DNA of 64,000 nucleotides from Nitrospirota bacterium (GTDB taxonomy: Bacteria > Nitrospirota > Thermodesulfovibrionia > Thermodesulfovibrionales > UBA6898), in the NCBI GenBank assembly GCA_016214855.1, contig JACRMT010000008.1, forward strand, positions 1 through 64,000. The letters run 5' to 3'. Of this stretch, positions 33,259-41,437 are shown piece by piece. The translations under genes and the position numbers were made by a program. Position 1 is the first letter of the stretch, and every line of letters starts with the position of its first letter. The notes under the pieces were generated by a model, which did no database searches, was not told where the DNA came from, and saw only the letters and a program-made list of their open reading frames with translations.

Positions 33259-35232
33259 ATGAGCAAGACAGATAAGAAGATAAGAACGGCGCAGCCTGCG
33301 GCTGCAGAGATCATAGAAAATATGATCGGTATTGAAACCTGTTTTGACAGGGCCGATAAAATGAAGCCCTGTCCCATAGGGCACGAGGGTGCCTGCTGCA
33401 AGAACTGCTATATGGGTCCCTGCCGGCTTGTCGGCAAGAATGCCGAGGAAGAGGCCCGCGGCGTCTGCGGAGCAACACTCCCGGTCGTGGCAGCCCGGTA
33501 CATGGCCCGCATGATCGCAGGCGGTACTGCTGCTCATGGCGACCATGGACGCGACATGGTCTTTACGCTCCTTGCTGTTGCCGAAGGGCATGCAAAGGAC
33601 TTCAAGGTCAAGGATGTGAAAAAACTTTACCGGACTGCCGATATCCTCGGGATAGAATTTGAGGGCAGGGAGGTCCATGATGTGGCGAAGGACGTTGCCA
33701 ATAAGCTCATCGAGGACTTCAGCAGGCAGAAGGGTGAGATGAATTTTGTAAAGCGTGCTCCAAAGAAGACCCAGGAACGCTGGAAAAAATACGGTGTTAT
33801 GCCCCGCGGTCTTGACCGGGACACGGTCGAGGTCATGGACCGGACCACGATGGGGATGGATGCAGACCCTGATTCTATCCTGACCGCGGCCATACGCTGC
33901 GCCCTTGCTAATGGATGGGGTGGGAGCATGATCTCAACAGACGTGACTGATATCCTCTTCGGGACCCCGATGCCGATCAAGGCGGAGGCGAGTCTCGGCA
34001 TATTCAAGGAAGATGAAGTGAATATCGTTGTCCATGGTCATGAACCTTCTCTTGCCGAGATGATCGTTGAGGCGGTAAGTGAACCTGAACTCATTGCCTA
34101 TGCCCAGACAAAGGGTGCAAAGGGTATCAACCTCGGCGGCATGTGCTGTACGGCAAATGAAGTGCTGATGAGGCATGGCATTGCGACAGCCGGCGGCTTT
34201 ACGAACCAGGAGCCTGCTATCATGACCGGACTGATCGATGCCTTCACGGTCGATGTCCAGTGCATCATTCCGGCCATTGTTGATGTGGCAAAGAAGTTCC
34301 ATACCATCGTCATCACGTCATCTGACAAGGTGAAGATTCCGGGCGCCACCCACATCCCCTTTGACGAGCATATTGCGAAGGATCAGGCCCGCCAGATCGT
34401 CAGGATGGCAATCGATAATTACCCCAACAGGACGAAGAAGGGCAGCCATGTTACTGAGAAGTTCCCTCTGATCGGAGGCTTCTCTCACGAGTATATCGAG
34501 TATATGCAGGGCGGCAAATGGAGAGGATCCTTCAGACCGCTCAATGATGCTATCATGGCTGGCCGCGTGCGCGGTGTTGTAGGACTTGCCGGTTGTGACA
34601 ACCCCAGATGGCCTTCGACAAGTGTTCACAAATATCTGGCAACTGAACTGATCAAAAATGATGTCTTGATCGTATCGACCGGCTGCAGCTCTGCTGCCTG
34701 CGGCGGTTCGGGGTACCTGACTCCTGAAATGGCTCTTGAGAATGCCGGTCCCGGACTCAGAGAGGTCTGCGAGGCGATCGGCATACCGCCGATCCTTCAC
34801 CTTGGAGCATGCGTTGATAACTCGCGCATACTTACGATCGCAAGTGCAATGGCTGCTGAAGGTGGTCTGTCCGACGAGATCGGCGGCATGCCTGCGGTGG
34901 GCATTGCCCCTGAGTTTATCACCGAGAAGGCTATATCTATCGGTGTTTATTTTGCAGCCTCCGGAGTTCCCTGTATCTTCGGCGGTGAATCTCCTGTCAA
35001 GGCGTCAAAGGAAGTTACCCGGATCATGACCGAGGTCTGGATGGAGCGGTTTAAAGGTGCGCTGGTCTTTGAGCCTGATCCTGAGAAGATGCTCGCTCTT
35101 GCCCTGGATTACATCGATAAGGCTCGTGAGAATCTGAAACTGAAGAAATATGAGCCGGGCAAGTTCGGCACTGAGAAGGTCCTTATGGATATGGCTGCAA
35201 GGCGTGAGATCAGGGGGCATGCAGGTCTGTAA
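33259..35232 (+). CDS. acsA: anaerobic Ni-Fe CO dehydrogenase catalytic subunit
   Basis: Reduces CO2 to CO for acetyl-CoA synthase, or oxidises CO, at the [NiFe4S4] C-cluster. The 657-residue protein is of the CooS/AcsA family. The N-terminal CPIGHEGACCKNCYMGPCRL binds the B and D clusters. The C-cluster ligands are in the later blocks, including GCDNPRWPST, STGCSSAACGGSGYL and LHLGACVDNSRI, and the His/Lys proton path region follows. Gap to acsB is 19 bases with GGAGGAAATCG as the ribosome-binding site. Being next to acsB, it is most likely the ACS partner rather than a free CooS. Confidence 0.95.
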   Translation: MSKTDKKIRTAQPAAAEIIENMIGIETCFDRADKMKPCPIGHEGACCKNCYMGPCRLVGKNAEEEARGVCGATLPVVAARYMARMIAGGTAAHGDHGRDMVFTLLAVAEGHAKDFKVKDVKKLYRTADILGIEFEGREVHDVAKDVANKLIEDFSRQKGEMNFVKRAPKKTQERWKKYGVMPRGLDRDTVEVMDRTTMGMDADPDSILTAAIRCALANGWGGSMISTDVTDILFGTPMPIKAEASLGIFKEDEVNIVVHGHEPSLAEMIVEAVSEPELIAYAQTKGAKGINLGGMCCTANEVLMRHGIATAGGFTNQEPAIMTGLIDAFTVDVQCIIPAIVDVAKKFHTIVITSSDKVKIPGATHIPFDEHIAKDQARQIVRMAIDNYPNRTKKGSHVTEKFPLIGGFSHEYIEYMQGGKWRGSFRPLNDAIMAGRVRGVVGLAGCDNPRWPSTSVHKYLATELIKNDVLIVSTGCSSAACGGSGYLTPEMALENAGPGLREVCEAIGIPPILHLGACVDNSRILTIASAMAAEGGLSDEIGGMPAVGIAPEFITEKAISIGVYFAASGVPCIFGGESPVKASKEVTRIMTEVWMERFKGALVFEPDPEKMLALALDYIDKARENLKLKKYEPGKFGTEKVLMDMAARREIRGHAGL

Positions 35233-35257
35233 AGCGAACACCCCTTAATGTTGTAAC

Positions 35258-35294
35258 AAAAAGGCCCCTGTTCATCTGAACAGGGGCCTTTTTT
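35258..35294. terminator. bidirectional terminator between the CODH gene and nfnB
   Basis: AAAAAGGCCCCTGTTC and GAACAGGGGCCTTTTTT form a perfect 16-bp stem around ATCT. The A-run and T-run make it usable on both strands, ending acsA rightward and the NfnAB genes leftward. Confidence 0.9.
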
Positions 35295-35318
35295 GTGAAA
35301 TCACAACGTAAAGCTGAC

Positions 35319-36770
35319 TTATTCCCAGGCTGCCTCGCCCTTCAGAAATTTGTTGATATCGGCAGCAGCACGTTTGCCTGCGCCCATGGCGCTGATGACG
35401 GTCGCTGCACCGGTTACGACATCGCCGCCTGCCCAGACACGCTTCTTCTTTGTCCTTCCTGTTTCATTGTCAGCGACTGCGGTCCCGTATTTGGTTCTTT
35501 CAAGACCTTCAGCATCAACAAAAACGATTGGGTTCGGGTTTGTGCCAAGTGCCATGATCACCGTGTCGATCTCCATGTCGAATTCCGATCCCTTGATCTC
35601 TACCGGCTTTCTCCTGCCCGAAGCATCCGGTTCGCCCAGTTCCATGCGCACGCAGCGGAGCGCACGTACTTTTCTCTTGTCATCACCGAGGATCTCGATT
35701 GGATTGGTAAGGAAGTCAAATATCACACCTTCCTCCGCTGCATGGTGCACTTCTTCTGCTCTCGCCGGAACCTCATCCTTGGAGCGGCGGTATACGATAT
35801 GCGCCTCGCCGGGAGACCCTCCGGTCTTTTTTGCCTCTAAAGACATGAGTCTCTGACTGCATCTAACCGCGTCCATCGCAACATTGCCTGCGCCGATCAC
35901 TGCGACCTTTTTTCCTAATTTTACCGGTGTGTCATAGTCGGGAAACTGGTATGCCTTCATCAGGTTCACCCGCGTGAGAAACTCGTTAGCCGACATGACG
36001 CCGTTCAGATTGATTCCCGGAATGCGCATGAACGACGGGAGTCCTGCGCCGGTGCCGAGGAATACCGCATCGAAATCACTCAGCAGCTCATCGAGGGTGA
36101 AGGAGCGGCCTATCACATGGTCTGTCTTGATATCTATACAGAGGCACTCGGCTGCGTAACTGATCTCGCCGTGGACGACGCTCTTGGGGAGCCTGAATTC
36201 AGGGATGCCGTAGATCAGAACCCCGCCCGGCCCGTGCAGGGATTCAAAAAGCGTTACATCATGACCTTCCCGTGCAACGTCAACGGCACAGGTGAGGCCT
36301 GCAGGGCCTGAGCCGACAACCGCAACCTTCTTGCCCGTTTTGGGGGCCTTTACCATTGGGCATGTGCGTTGGCTGAGTTCGTAATCCCCGACAAAACGCT
36401 CAAGCCTTCCTATGGCGACCGCCTCGCCTTTCTTGGAGAGTATGCAATTTCCCTCGCACTGGACTTCCTGCGGACATACACGTCCGCAGACCGCCGGAAG
36501 GTTGTTCTTGACCTTCATCCATTTAACGGCCGTAACCATGTCGCCTTCGCGCAAGGCCTTGATAAATTGCGGTATCAGGACGCCGACCGGGCAGCCCTGC
36601 ACGCATTTGGGGTCCTTGCACTGCAGGCAGCGCTCTGCCTCTTCTTTTGCCGTCTCCAGTGTATAGCCGAGAGCAACCTCTTCGTAGTTGCTGCTCCTCA
36701 CTACAGGGTCCTGGTTCGGCATCTCGTGCCGTTTTATCTTCATGCGTTCTGCAGGTTTCAGTTCAGCCAT
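35319..36770 (-). CDS. nfnB: NfnB-like / glutamate synthase small-chain-type NADPH oxidoreductase
   Basis: The 483-residue flavoprotein begins with a Cys-rich [4Fe-4S] domain (ERCLQCKDPKCVQGCPVGV, CGRVCPQEVQCEGNC) and two Rossmann FAD/NADPH folds (VAVVGSGPAGLTCAVD and VAVIGAGNVAMDAVRC). This is the layout of GltD and of NfnB, the large subunit of NADH-dependent ferredoxin:NADP+ oxidoreductase. The NfnA-type gene directly upstream, overlapping by one base (TAATG), strongly favours the Nfn role. Nfn bifurcates electrons between NADPH, NAD+ and ferredoxin. ATG 36770 is chosen by that overlap; upstream in-frame codons are inside nfnA. Confidence 0.85.
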   Translation of the reverse strand: MAELKPAERMKIKRHEMPNQDPVVRSSNYEEVALGYTLETAKEEAERCLQCKDPKCVQGCPVGVLIPQFIKALREGDMVTAVKWMKVKNNLPAVCGRVCPQEVQCEGNCILSKKGEAVAIGRLERFVGDYELSQRTCPMVKAPKTGKKVAVVGSGPAGLTCAVDVAREGHDVTLFESLHGPGGVLIYGIPEFRLPKSVVHGEISYAAECLCIDIKTDHVIGRSFTLDELLSDFDAVFLGTGAGLPSFMRIPGINLNGVMSANEFLTRVNLMKAYQFPDYDTPVKLGKKVAVIGAGNVAMDAVRCSQRLMSLEAKKTGGSPGEAHIVYRRSKDEVPARAEEVHHAAEEGVIFDFLTNPIEILGDDKRKVRALRCVRMELGEPDASGRRKPVEIKGSEFDMEIDTVIMALGTNPNPIVFVDAEGLERTKYGTAVADNETGRTKKKRVWAGGDVVTGAATVISAMGAGKRAAADINKFLKGEAAWE

Positions 36771-37633
36771 TATTCCCTCCCCTTTACGGTAGCGCCGTCG
36801 ATCCTGCACTTGTGCTCATAGTGCTCAACAGCCAGCTTCTCTTCATCTTTATAGAACGAAAGCCTGGAGAGGAGGTTATCCCAGTCGACCTTATGGCCGT
36901 CAAACTCGGGGCCGTCGACGCAGACAAATTGCGCGCCTTCCTCCAGGAGCACTCTGCAGCCCCCGCACATGCCGGTGCCGTCGATCATGATCGTGTTCAG
37001 GCTCACAATGGTCGGGACATTGTAGGGTTTGGTGGTTAGCGTCACAAACTTCATCATAATGGCGGGACCGATGGCCCAGACCTTGGCGATAGTATTAGCC
37101 TTGTTGTCGAGAATTTCTTTCAGAGGTTCTGTCACCAGCGATTTTCTGCCGTGCGAGCCGTCATCCGTGCAGATGATCAGTTCATCAGAAACAGCCCGCA
37201 TCTTTTCTTCCCAGAAGAGCAGTTCCTTTGTGCGGGCGCCGATAATGGATATAACCTTATTGCCTGCCTCTCTCAGCGCACGTGCGATCGGATAGATCGG
37301 CGCGATGCCGACGCCTCCTCCCATACAGACCACGGTGCCGAAGTTCTCGATCTCAGTGGGATGGCCGAGCGGGCCGGCAAAGGATGCCAAAGAATCACCG
37401 GGGTTAAGCTTGCCAAGCTGGATGGTCGATTTGCCGAGTTCCTGAAAGATTATGGTTATCGAACCTTTTTCGCGGTTGTAATCGGCAATGGTCAGGGGGA
37501 TGCGTTCGCCGAACTCGTCGATGCGAACGATCACGAACTGGCCGGCCGCTGCCTTTCGGGCAACATGCGGCGCTTCAATATCCATAAGTTTTACCACATT
37601 GCTCAATACCTCTTTACTGAGTATCTTGTACAC
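36770..37633 (-). CDS. nfnA: NfnA-like ferredoxin-NADP+ reductase subunit
   Basis: The 287-residue protein has a FAD-binding barrel and an NAD-binding fold (CMGGGVGIAPIYPIARALRE) of the dihydroorotate dehydrogenase electron-transfer subunit family, with a [2Fe-2S] motif in the C-terminal half (GTGMCGGCRVLLEEGAQFVC, Asp-Cys-type ligands). NfnA uses NADH and its FAD, NfnB uses NADPH and ferredoxin. The start is GTG 37633, preceded by GAGGAGGAACCA. Without the neighbour it would be annotated SudB or HydG-like. The gene pair converges on the acs operon. Confidence 0.85.
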   Translation of the reverse strand: MYKILSKEVLSNVVKLMDIEAPHVARKAAAGQFVIVRIDEFGERIPLTIADYNREKGSITIIFQELGKSTIQLGKLNPGDSLASFAGPLGHPTEIENFGTVVCMGGGVGIAPIYPIARALREAGNKVISIIGARTKELLFWEEKMRAVSDELIICTDDGSHGRKSLVTEPLKEILDNKANTIAKVWAIGPAIMMKFVTLTTKPYNVPTIVSLNTIMIDGTGMCGGCRVLLEEGAQFVCVDGPEFDGHKVDWDNLLSRLSFYKDEEKLAVEHYEHKCRIDGATVKGRE

Positions 37634-37968
37634 TGGTTCCTCCTCGCTATTAACACCGGACAGGCCGCGTCTGATTTATAAGATATATTAATATATTCAT
37701 AAGAAAAAGTGAAACGAAAAAGCATGATTTTTCTGACGCAAGAGAGAAAACCCTTTGTTTTAAAAAAAATATTTTGTTCAGAATCTGCGGCTGGAGACAA
37801 TATCCCTGGAGCTATATTTGCTGCTTATCGGATTTATAATTTTATTAAATAATTCAATAACAAATCGGCTAAATTATGTGTTAAAGTCAAAATCCGTAAT
37901 TAGACGGATGGGTGCAGATAGCACCGGCAGCAAGAGGCAGTTATAGAATGCTCAGTTGAGGTGAAACC
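37634..37968. promoter_or_regulatory. divergent AT-rich control region between nfnA and the NuoE-like gene
   Basis: About 335 bases with long A/T runs (37680-37760 and 37830-37900) and no gene. No consensus promoter pair could be assigned with confidence. It should hold the promoters for both divergent units. Confidence 0.35.
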
Positions 37969-38460
37969 ATGAACGTAGAAGAAGTTAATGTCGATGTCGA
38001 TGAGGTGATCGGTAAGGTAGGCGCGATCCTCTGCGAGCATGACCGGAAAAAGGGAGTCCTTATCCATACCTTCCAGAAGATCCAGGAGGAGCATGGATAT
38101 CTGCCTGAAGATATTCTCAATCAGCTTGCAAAGAAACTTTCGCTGCCTCTTGCAGAAGTGTACAGCGTTGCAAGTTTCTATAAGCAGTTCCATTTTTCTC
38201 CCCGCGGCAGAAAGGTTGTCAGGGTCTGCATGGGAACAGCCTGTCATGTTAGGGGAGCAAAGAAGGTCCTAGACGCCATTGAGGGGGAGTTCGGCATCAG
38301 GGATGGGGAGACTACGCCCGACCTTGCCATGACGCTCGAAACAGTCGGCTGCGTCGGTTGCTGCGGACTGGCTCCTGTTGCAACGATAAATGAGGATGTT
38401 GTCGGAGACATCGGCAAGAAGAAACTGAACGATATGATCAAGTCAATTAAAGAGGACTAA
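37969..38460 (+). CDS. NuoE-like [2Fe-2S] subunit
   Basis: A 163-residue thioredoxin-like ferredoxin of the NuoE/HndA/HydC family. The [2Fe-2S] ligands are C87 and C92 (CMGTACHVRG) and C128 and C132 (VGCVGCCGLAP). It passes electrons to the NuoF-type flavoprotein encoded three bases downstream. Ribosome-binding site TTGAGGTGAAACC. As no membrane Nuo subunits follow, this is a soluble module as in formate dehydrogenases, NAD-reducing hydrogenases and bifurcating enzymes. Confidence 0.92.
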   Translation: MNVEEVNVDVDEVIGKVGAILCEHDRKKGVLIHTFQKIQEEHGYLPEDILNQLAKKLSLPLAEVYSVASFYKQFHFSPRGRKVVRVCMGTACHVRGAKKVLDAIEGEFGIRDGETTPDLAMTLETVGCVGCCGLAPVATINEDVVGDIGKKKLNDMIKSIKED

Positions 38461-38463
38461 CCG

Positions 38464-40800
38464 ATGAGCAGACTGAACAGCATAGATGATCTGACAAAGC
38501 TGAGAAGACAACTGAAGGGAGAGACCTTTATCCCGGACAAGAACAGGGTGAGAATATGCTGCGGCACTGCCTGCGTTGCTTCCGGATCAAAAAAACTGGT
38601 GAAGGAACTCGAGGCAGAGTCAGCAGGAAAAGGCATAGAGCTTGAGGTTGTCAAGACCGGATGCCAGGGCCTCTGCCAGAAAGGTCCGGTAATGAGCGTT
38701 GAGCCGCATGGCTTTTTCTATCAGAAGGTGAAGCCGGATGATGCGAAAAATCTTATCGCACATACGTTTTCTGCCGGGACATCGCTCCGGTCTCTTTTAT
38801 ACAGGGATTCGATCATGACCAGTCCTGTTGAAGAGGTCCAGAATGTTCCGTTCTATAAGAAGCAGCTCAGAATAGCTCTGAGGAATAATGGCAGGATAGA
38901 CCCGAACAATATTCACCATTACCTTGCAGTCGGCGGGTACACCGCCGCTGAAAAGATGTTCGGCTCCATGACCTCTGATAGCGTTCTGCATGAGATCGAC
39001 AGGGCGAACCTCAGAGGAAGGGGCGGCGCGGGATTCCCTGCCGGCAAAAAGTGGGCACATACGAATAAATCCCCGGAAAAGACACGGTTTGTCATCGCAA
39101 ACGGTGATGAGGGCGACCCCGGAGCATTTATGGACCGGGCGATCATGGAGGGCGATCCGCACAGTCTTCTGGAAGGCATGCTCGTCTGCGCTTATGCGCT
39201 CAAGGCACATTACGGGTTCATCTATGTCAGGCACGAATACCCCCTGGCGGTTAAGAACCTGAAATTGGCGATCAAACAGGCTGAGGAACTTGGTCTGCTT
39301 GGCGAGAATATCCTCGGAACAGGGTTTGATTTTATTGTGGATATCAGAGAGGGTGCAGGCGCGTTTGTCTGCGGCGAGTCGACCGCACTGGTCGCATCGA
39401 TCGAAGGCGAGCGGGGATTCCCGCGGCCGCGGCCGCCGAGGCTCTCAGAGGTTGGAGGCGGGCTATGGGGATATCCGAGCAATCTGAACAATATCGAGAC
39501 CTATGCCTGTATGCCCCCGATCATCGAGAAGGGCGCTGACTGGTTCCTGGGTATCGGCACCACGACATCGCCGGGGACCAAGGTCTTTGCGGTGACCGGC
39601 AAGGTGAAGAACACCGGACTTGTCGAAGTGCCTATGGGCACTACATTGAGAGAGATCATTTATGATATCGGCGGCGGCATCCTTGACGACAAGGAATTCA
39701 AGGCTATTCAGACAGGAGGGCCCTCCGGAGGGTGTCTGCCTGCGGCCCAGCTTGATCTGCCGGTAGATTTTGATTCGTTGTACCGGGTCGGCTCCATGAT
39801 GGGGTCAGGAGGTATGGTTGTCCTTGATGAAGAGACCTGTATGGTTGATGTTGCCAAATACTTCCTCTCCTTTACCCAGTCGGAATCATGCGGCAAGTGT
39901 CCTCCCTGCAGGGTCGGCACCTATCAGATGCTGCAGATACTGGAACGCATAACGACCGGCCATGGTGAGCACGGCGATATTCAGCGCCTGATCGACCTCG
40001 GCAAGCTTATTCAGAAGGGTTCCCTCTGCGGTCTTGGCCAGAGTGCTCCCAATCCTGTCCTGAGCACGATCAAATATTTCAGGCACGAGTATGAAGAGCA
40101 TATCTATGACAATTACTGCAGGTCAAATGTCTGCAGCAATACAGGGGTCTTCCTGATTCATCAGCCTGACTGCATCCGCTGCGGTCTCTGCAAAAAGGCC
40201 TGCGCCTTTGACGCAGTGAAGGAGACGAAAGACATTTACACGATCGACCGTCAGTACTGTACCAAGTGCAAGGCATGTTATGCTGTCTGCCCTGTCGGCG
40301 CGGTCAAGATCAAGAAACAGAGCGTGGTAAAACTGGAAGAACAGTTCAGGATTCCTACGGATAAATTAGAGGTCCTTGAAAGGAGGGCGAAGATGACACT
40401 GAAGGATGTATTAAGTTCCAAGCCGATGAAGGTCTTTACCTGCAAGAAGGACTGCAAGCTTGCAGATGCGGTGACGCTCATGGACGGCAACAACATCGGT
40501 TCGCTGCTGGTTGTCGACGATAAGGAGAACCTCCTCGGCATATTCACCGAGAGGGATATCATGCACTGCTTTGCCAAGAAGGTCGCGATGAACGATGAGC
40601 TCATGGGCAATGTCATGACCGCAAATCCTATAACACTTGATTCATCGGTCGATATTGCGGTCGCTGTGCAGCTCATGTCAGACAAGAAGATCAGGCACCT
40701 CCCCGTGACCGAGGATGAGAAGATCGCCGGCATGATCAACTACCGGGACCTTGTTTCCTATCTGCTCCCTGAAGTTATTTACATGGCAGAGGATATGTAG
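38464..40800 (+). CDS. NuoF-like NAD(P)H:acceptor flavoprotein with N-terminal and C-terminal ferredoxins and CBS pair
   Basis: The 778-residue protein joins four parts. Residues 25-110 are a thioredoxin-like [2Fe-2S] domain (CCGTAC, TGCQGLC). Residues 130-540 are NuoF: FMN/NADH loop GRGGAGFPAGKKW, NGDEGDPGAFMDR, GAGAFVCGESTAL and the [4Fe-4S] site CGKCPPCRVGT...CGLG. Residues 555-610 hold two [4Fe-4S] clusters (CIRCGLCKKACAF, CTKCKACYAVCP). Residues 644-778 are a CBS pair (TLKDVLSSKPMKVF; VMTANPITLDS). CBS pairs usually bind adenine nucleotides. It resembles HydB/HndC of electron-bifurcating enzymes, where CBS is not usual. The upstream gene is NuoE-like. A strong internal ribosome-binding site precedes Met644. 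Confidence 0.9.
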   Translation: MSRLNSIDDLTKLRRQLKGETFIPDKNRVRICCGTACVASGSKKLVKELEAESAGKGIELEVVKTGCQGLCQKGPVMSVEPHGFFYQKVKPDDAKNLIAHTFSAGTSLRSLLYRDSIMTSPVEEVQNVPFYKKQLRIALRNNGRIDPNNIHHYLAVGGYTAAEKMFGSMTSDSVLHEIDRANLRGRGGAGFPAGKKWAHTNKSPEKTRFVIANGDEGDPGAFMDRAIMEGDPHSLLEGMLVCAYALKAHYGFIYVRHEYPLAVKNLKLAIKQAEELGLLGENILGTGFDFIVDIREGAGAFVCGESTALVASIEGERGFPRPRPPRLSEVGGGLWGYPSNLNNIETYACMPPIIEKGADWFLGIGTTTSPGTKVFAVTGKVKNTGLVEVPMGTTLREIIYDIGGGILDDKEFKAIQTGGPSGGCLPAAQLDLPVDFDSLYRVGSMMGSGGMVVLDEETCMVDVAKYFLSFTQSESCGKCPPCRVGTYQMLQILERITTGHGEHGDIQRLIDLGKLIQKGSLCGLGQSAPNPVLSTIKYFRHEYEEHIYDNYCRSNVCSNTGVFLIHQPDCIRCGLCKKACAFDAVKETKDIYTIDRQYCTKCKACYAVCPVGAVKIKKQSVVKLEEQFRIPTDKLEVLERRAKMTLKDVLSSKPMKVFTCKKDCKLADAVTLMDGNNIGSLLVVDDKENLLGIFTERDIMHCFAKKVAMNDELMGNVMTANPITLDSSVDIAVAVQLMSDKKIRHLPVTEDEKIAGMINYRDLVSYLLPEVIYMAEDM
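40382..40395 (+). promoter_or_regulatory. strong in-frame internal ribosome-binding site before the CBS domain
   Basis: GAAAGGAGGGCGAAG precedes an in-frame ATG at 40393, which is residue 644 of the NuoF-like protein and the first residue of its CBS pair. The spacing from AGGAGG to ATG is six bases. If used, it would give a free 135-residue CBS protein (40393-40800) besides the full-length fusion. Confidence 0.45.
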
Positions 40801-40813
40801 CGGGGTAACCACA

Positions 40814-41404
40814 ATGACAGAACCGATAAAAGAACCAAAAGTAGAAGATATAAAGACTGCGGCAGAGGAAAAAGCCTGTCCTGTCCAGAAGGCGCTCTAT
40901 TTTGTGACCGAATTTCTGGCAGGACCGATGTGCGGCAGATGTTTTCCCTGTGCCATGGGCAGTTATGAAGCGAGGATAAGGCTCCAGAACCTGGTAGACG
41001 GAAAAGGCGTCGAGGCTGATCTCCTTGCCTTGAAAAGAATTGCAACGGACATGATAGAGGCCTCGTTCTGCAAAAAGGGGAAGGATACCGGCAAATTCAT
41101 CCTTGACTGGATGGCGACGGATGTATACCAGGAGCATGCTGAAGGCAGGTGTCCTGATATGCAGTGCGCGAGCCTGATCGAATACCGCATCCTTCCGGAG
41201 AAGTGCACCATATGCGGTGACTGCAAGGATGTCTGCAAGAACCTGGCAATATTCGGCGAGAAGAAAAAGCCGTACAAGTCAGGCTATTTCCCGTTCGAGA
41301 TACGGCAGAAGCGCTGCACCCGGTGCGGTGAATGCATCAAGGTCTGTCCGGTAGAAGCGATCGTTCTCGTTGCTGCAAATGCAAAAGAGCCTGTTGGCGT
41401 TTAG
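40814..41404 (+). CDS. stand-alone NuoF C-terminal-type iron-sulfur protein with two ferredoxin clusters
   Basis: ATG 40814 is preferred over the upstream frame start because that part lies inside the preceding gene. The 196-residue protein has a NuoF-type [4Fe-4S] domain (MCGRCFPCAMGSYEARIRLQ, with a fourth Cys in EASFCKKG) followed by two [4Fe-4S] clusters, KCTICGDCKDVCK and RCTRCGECIKVCP. It has no FMN or NAD part. It is probably an electron-transfer subunit next to the NuoF-like protein, perhaps to ferredoxin. Similar short proteins appear as part of formate dehydrogenase or hydrogenase clusters, but the role here is inferred from context. Confidence 0.82.
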   Translation: MTEPIKEPKVEDIKTAAEEKACPVQKALYFVTEFLAGPMCGRCFPCAMGSYEARIRLQNLVDGKGVEADLLALKRIATDMIEASFCKKGKDTGKFILDWMATDVYQEHAEGRCPDMQCASLIEYRILPEKCTICGDCKDVCKNLAIFGEKKKPYKSGYFPFEIRQKRCTRCGECIKVCPVEAIVLVAANAKEPVGV

Positions 41405-41437
41405 AAACTATGAGTATATTTTTTTACGGAGGTCTCA

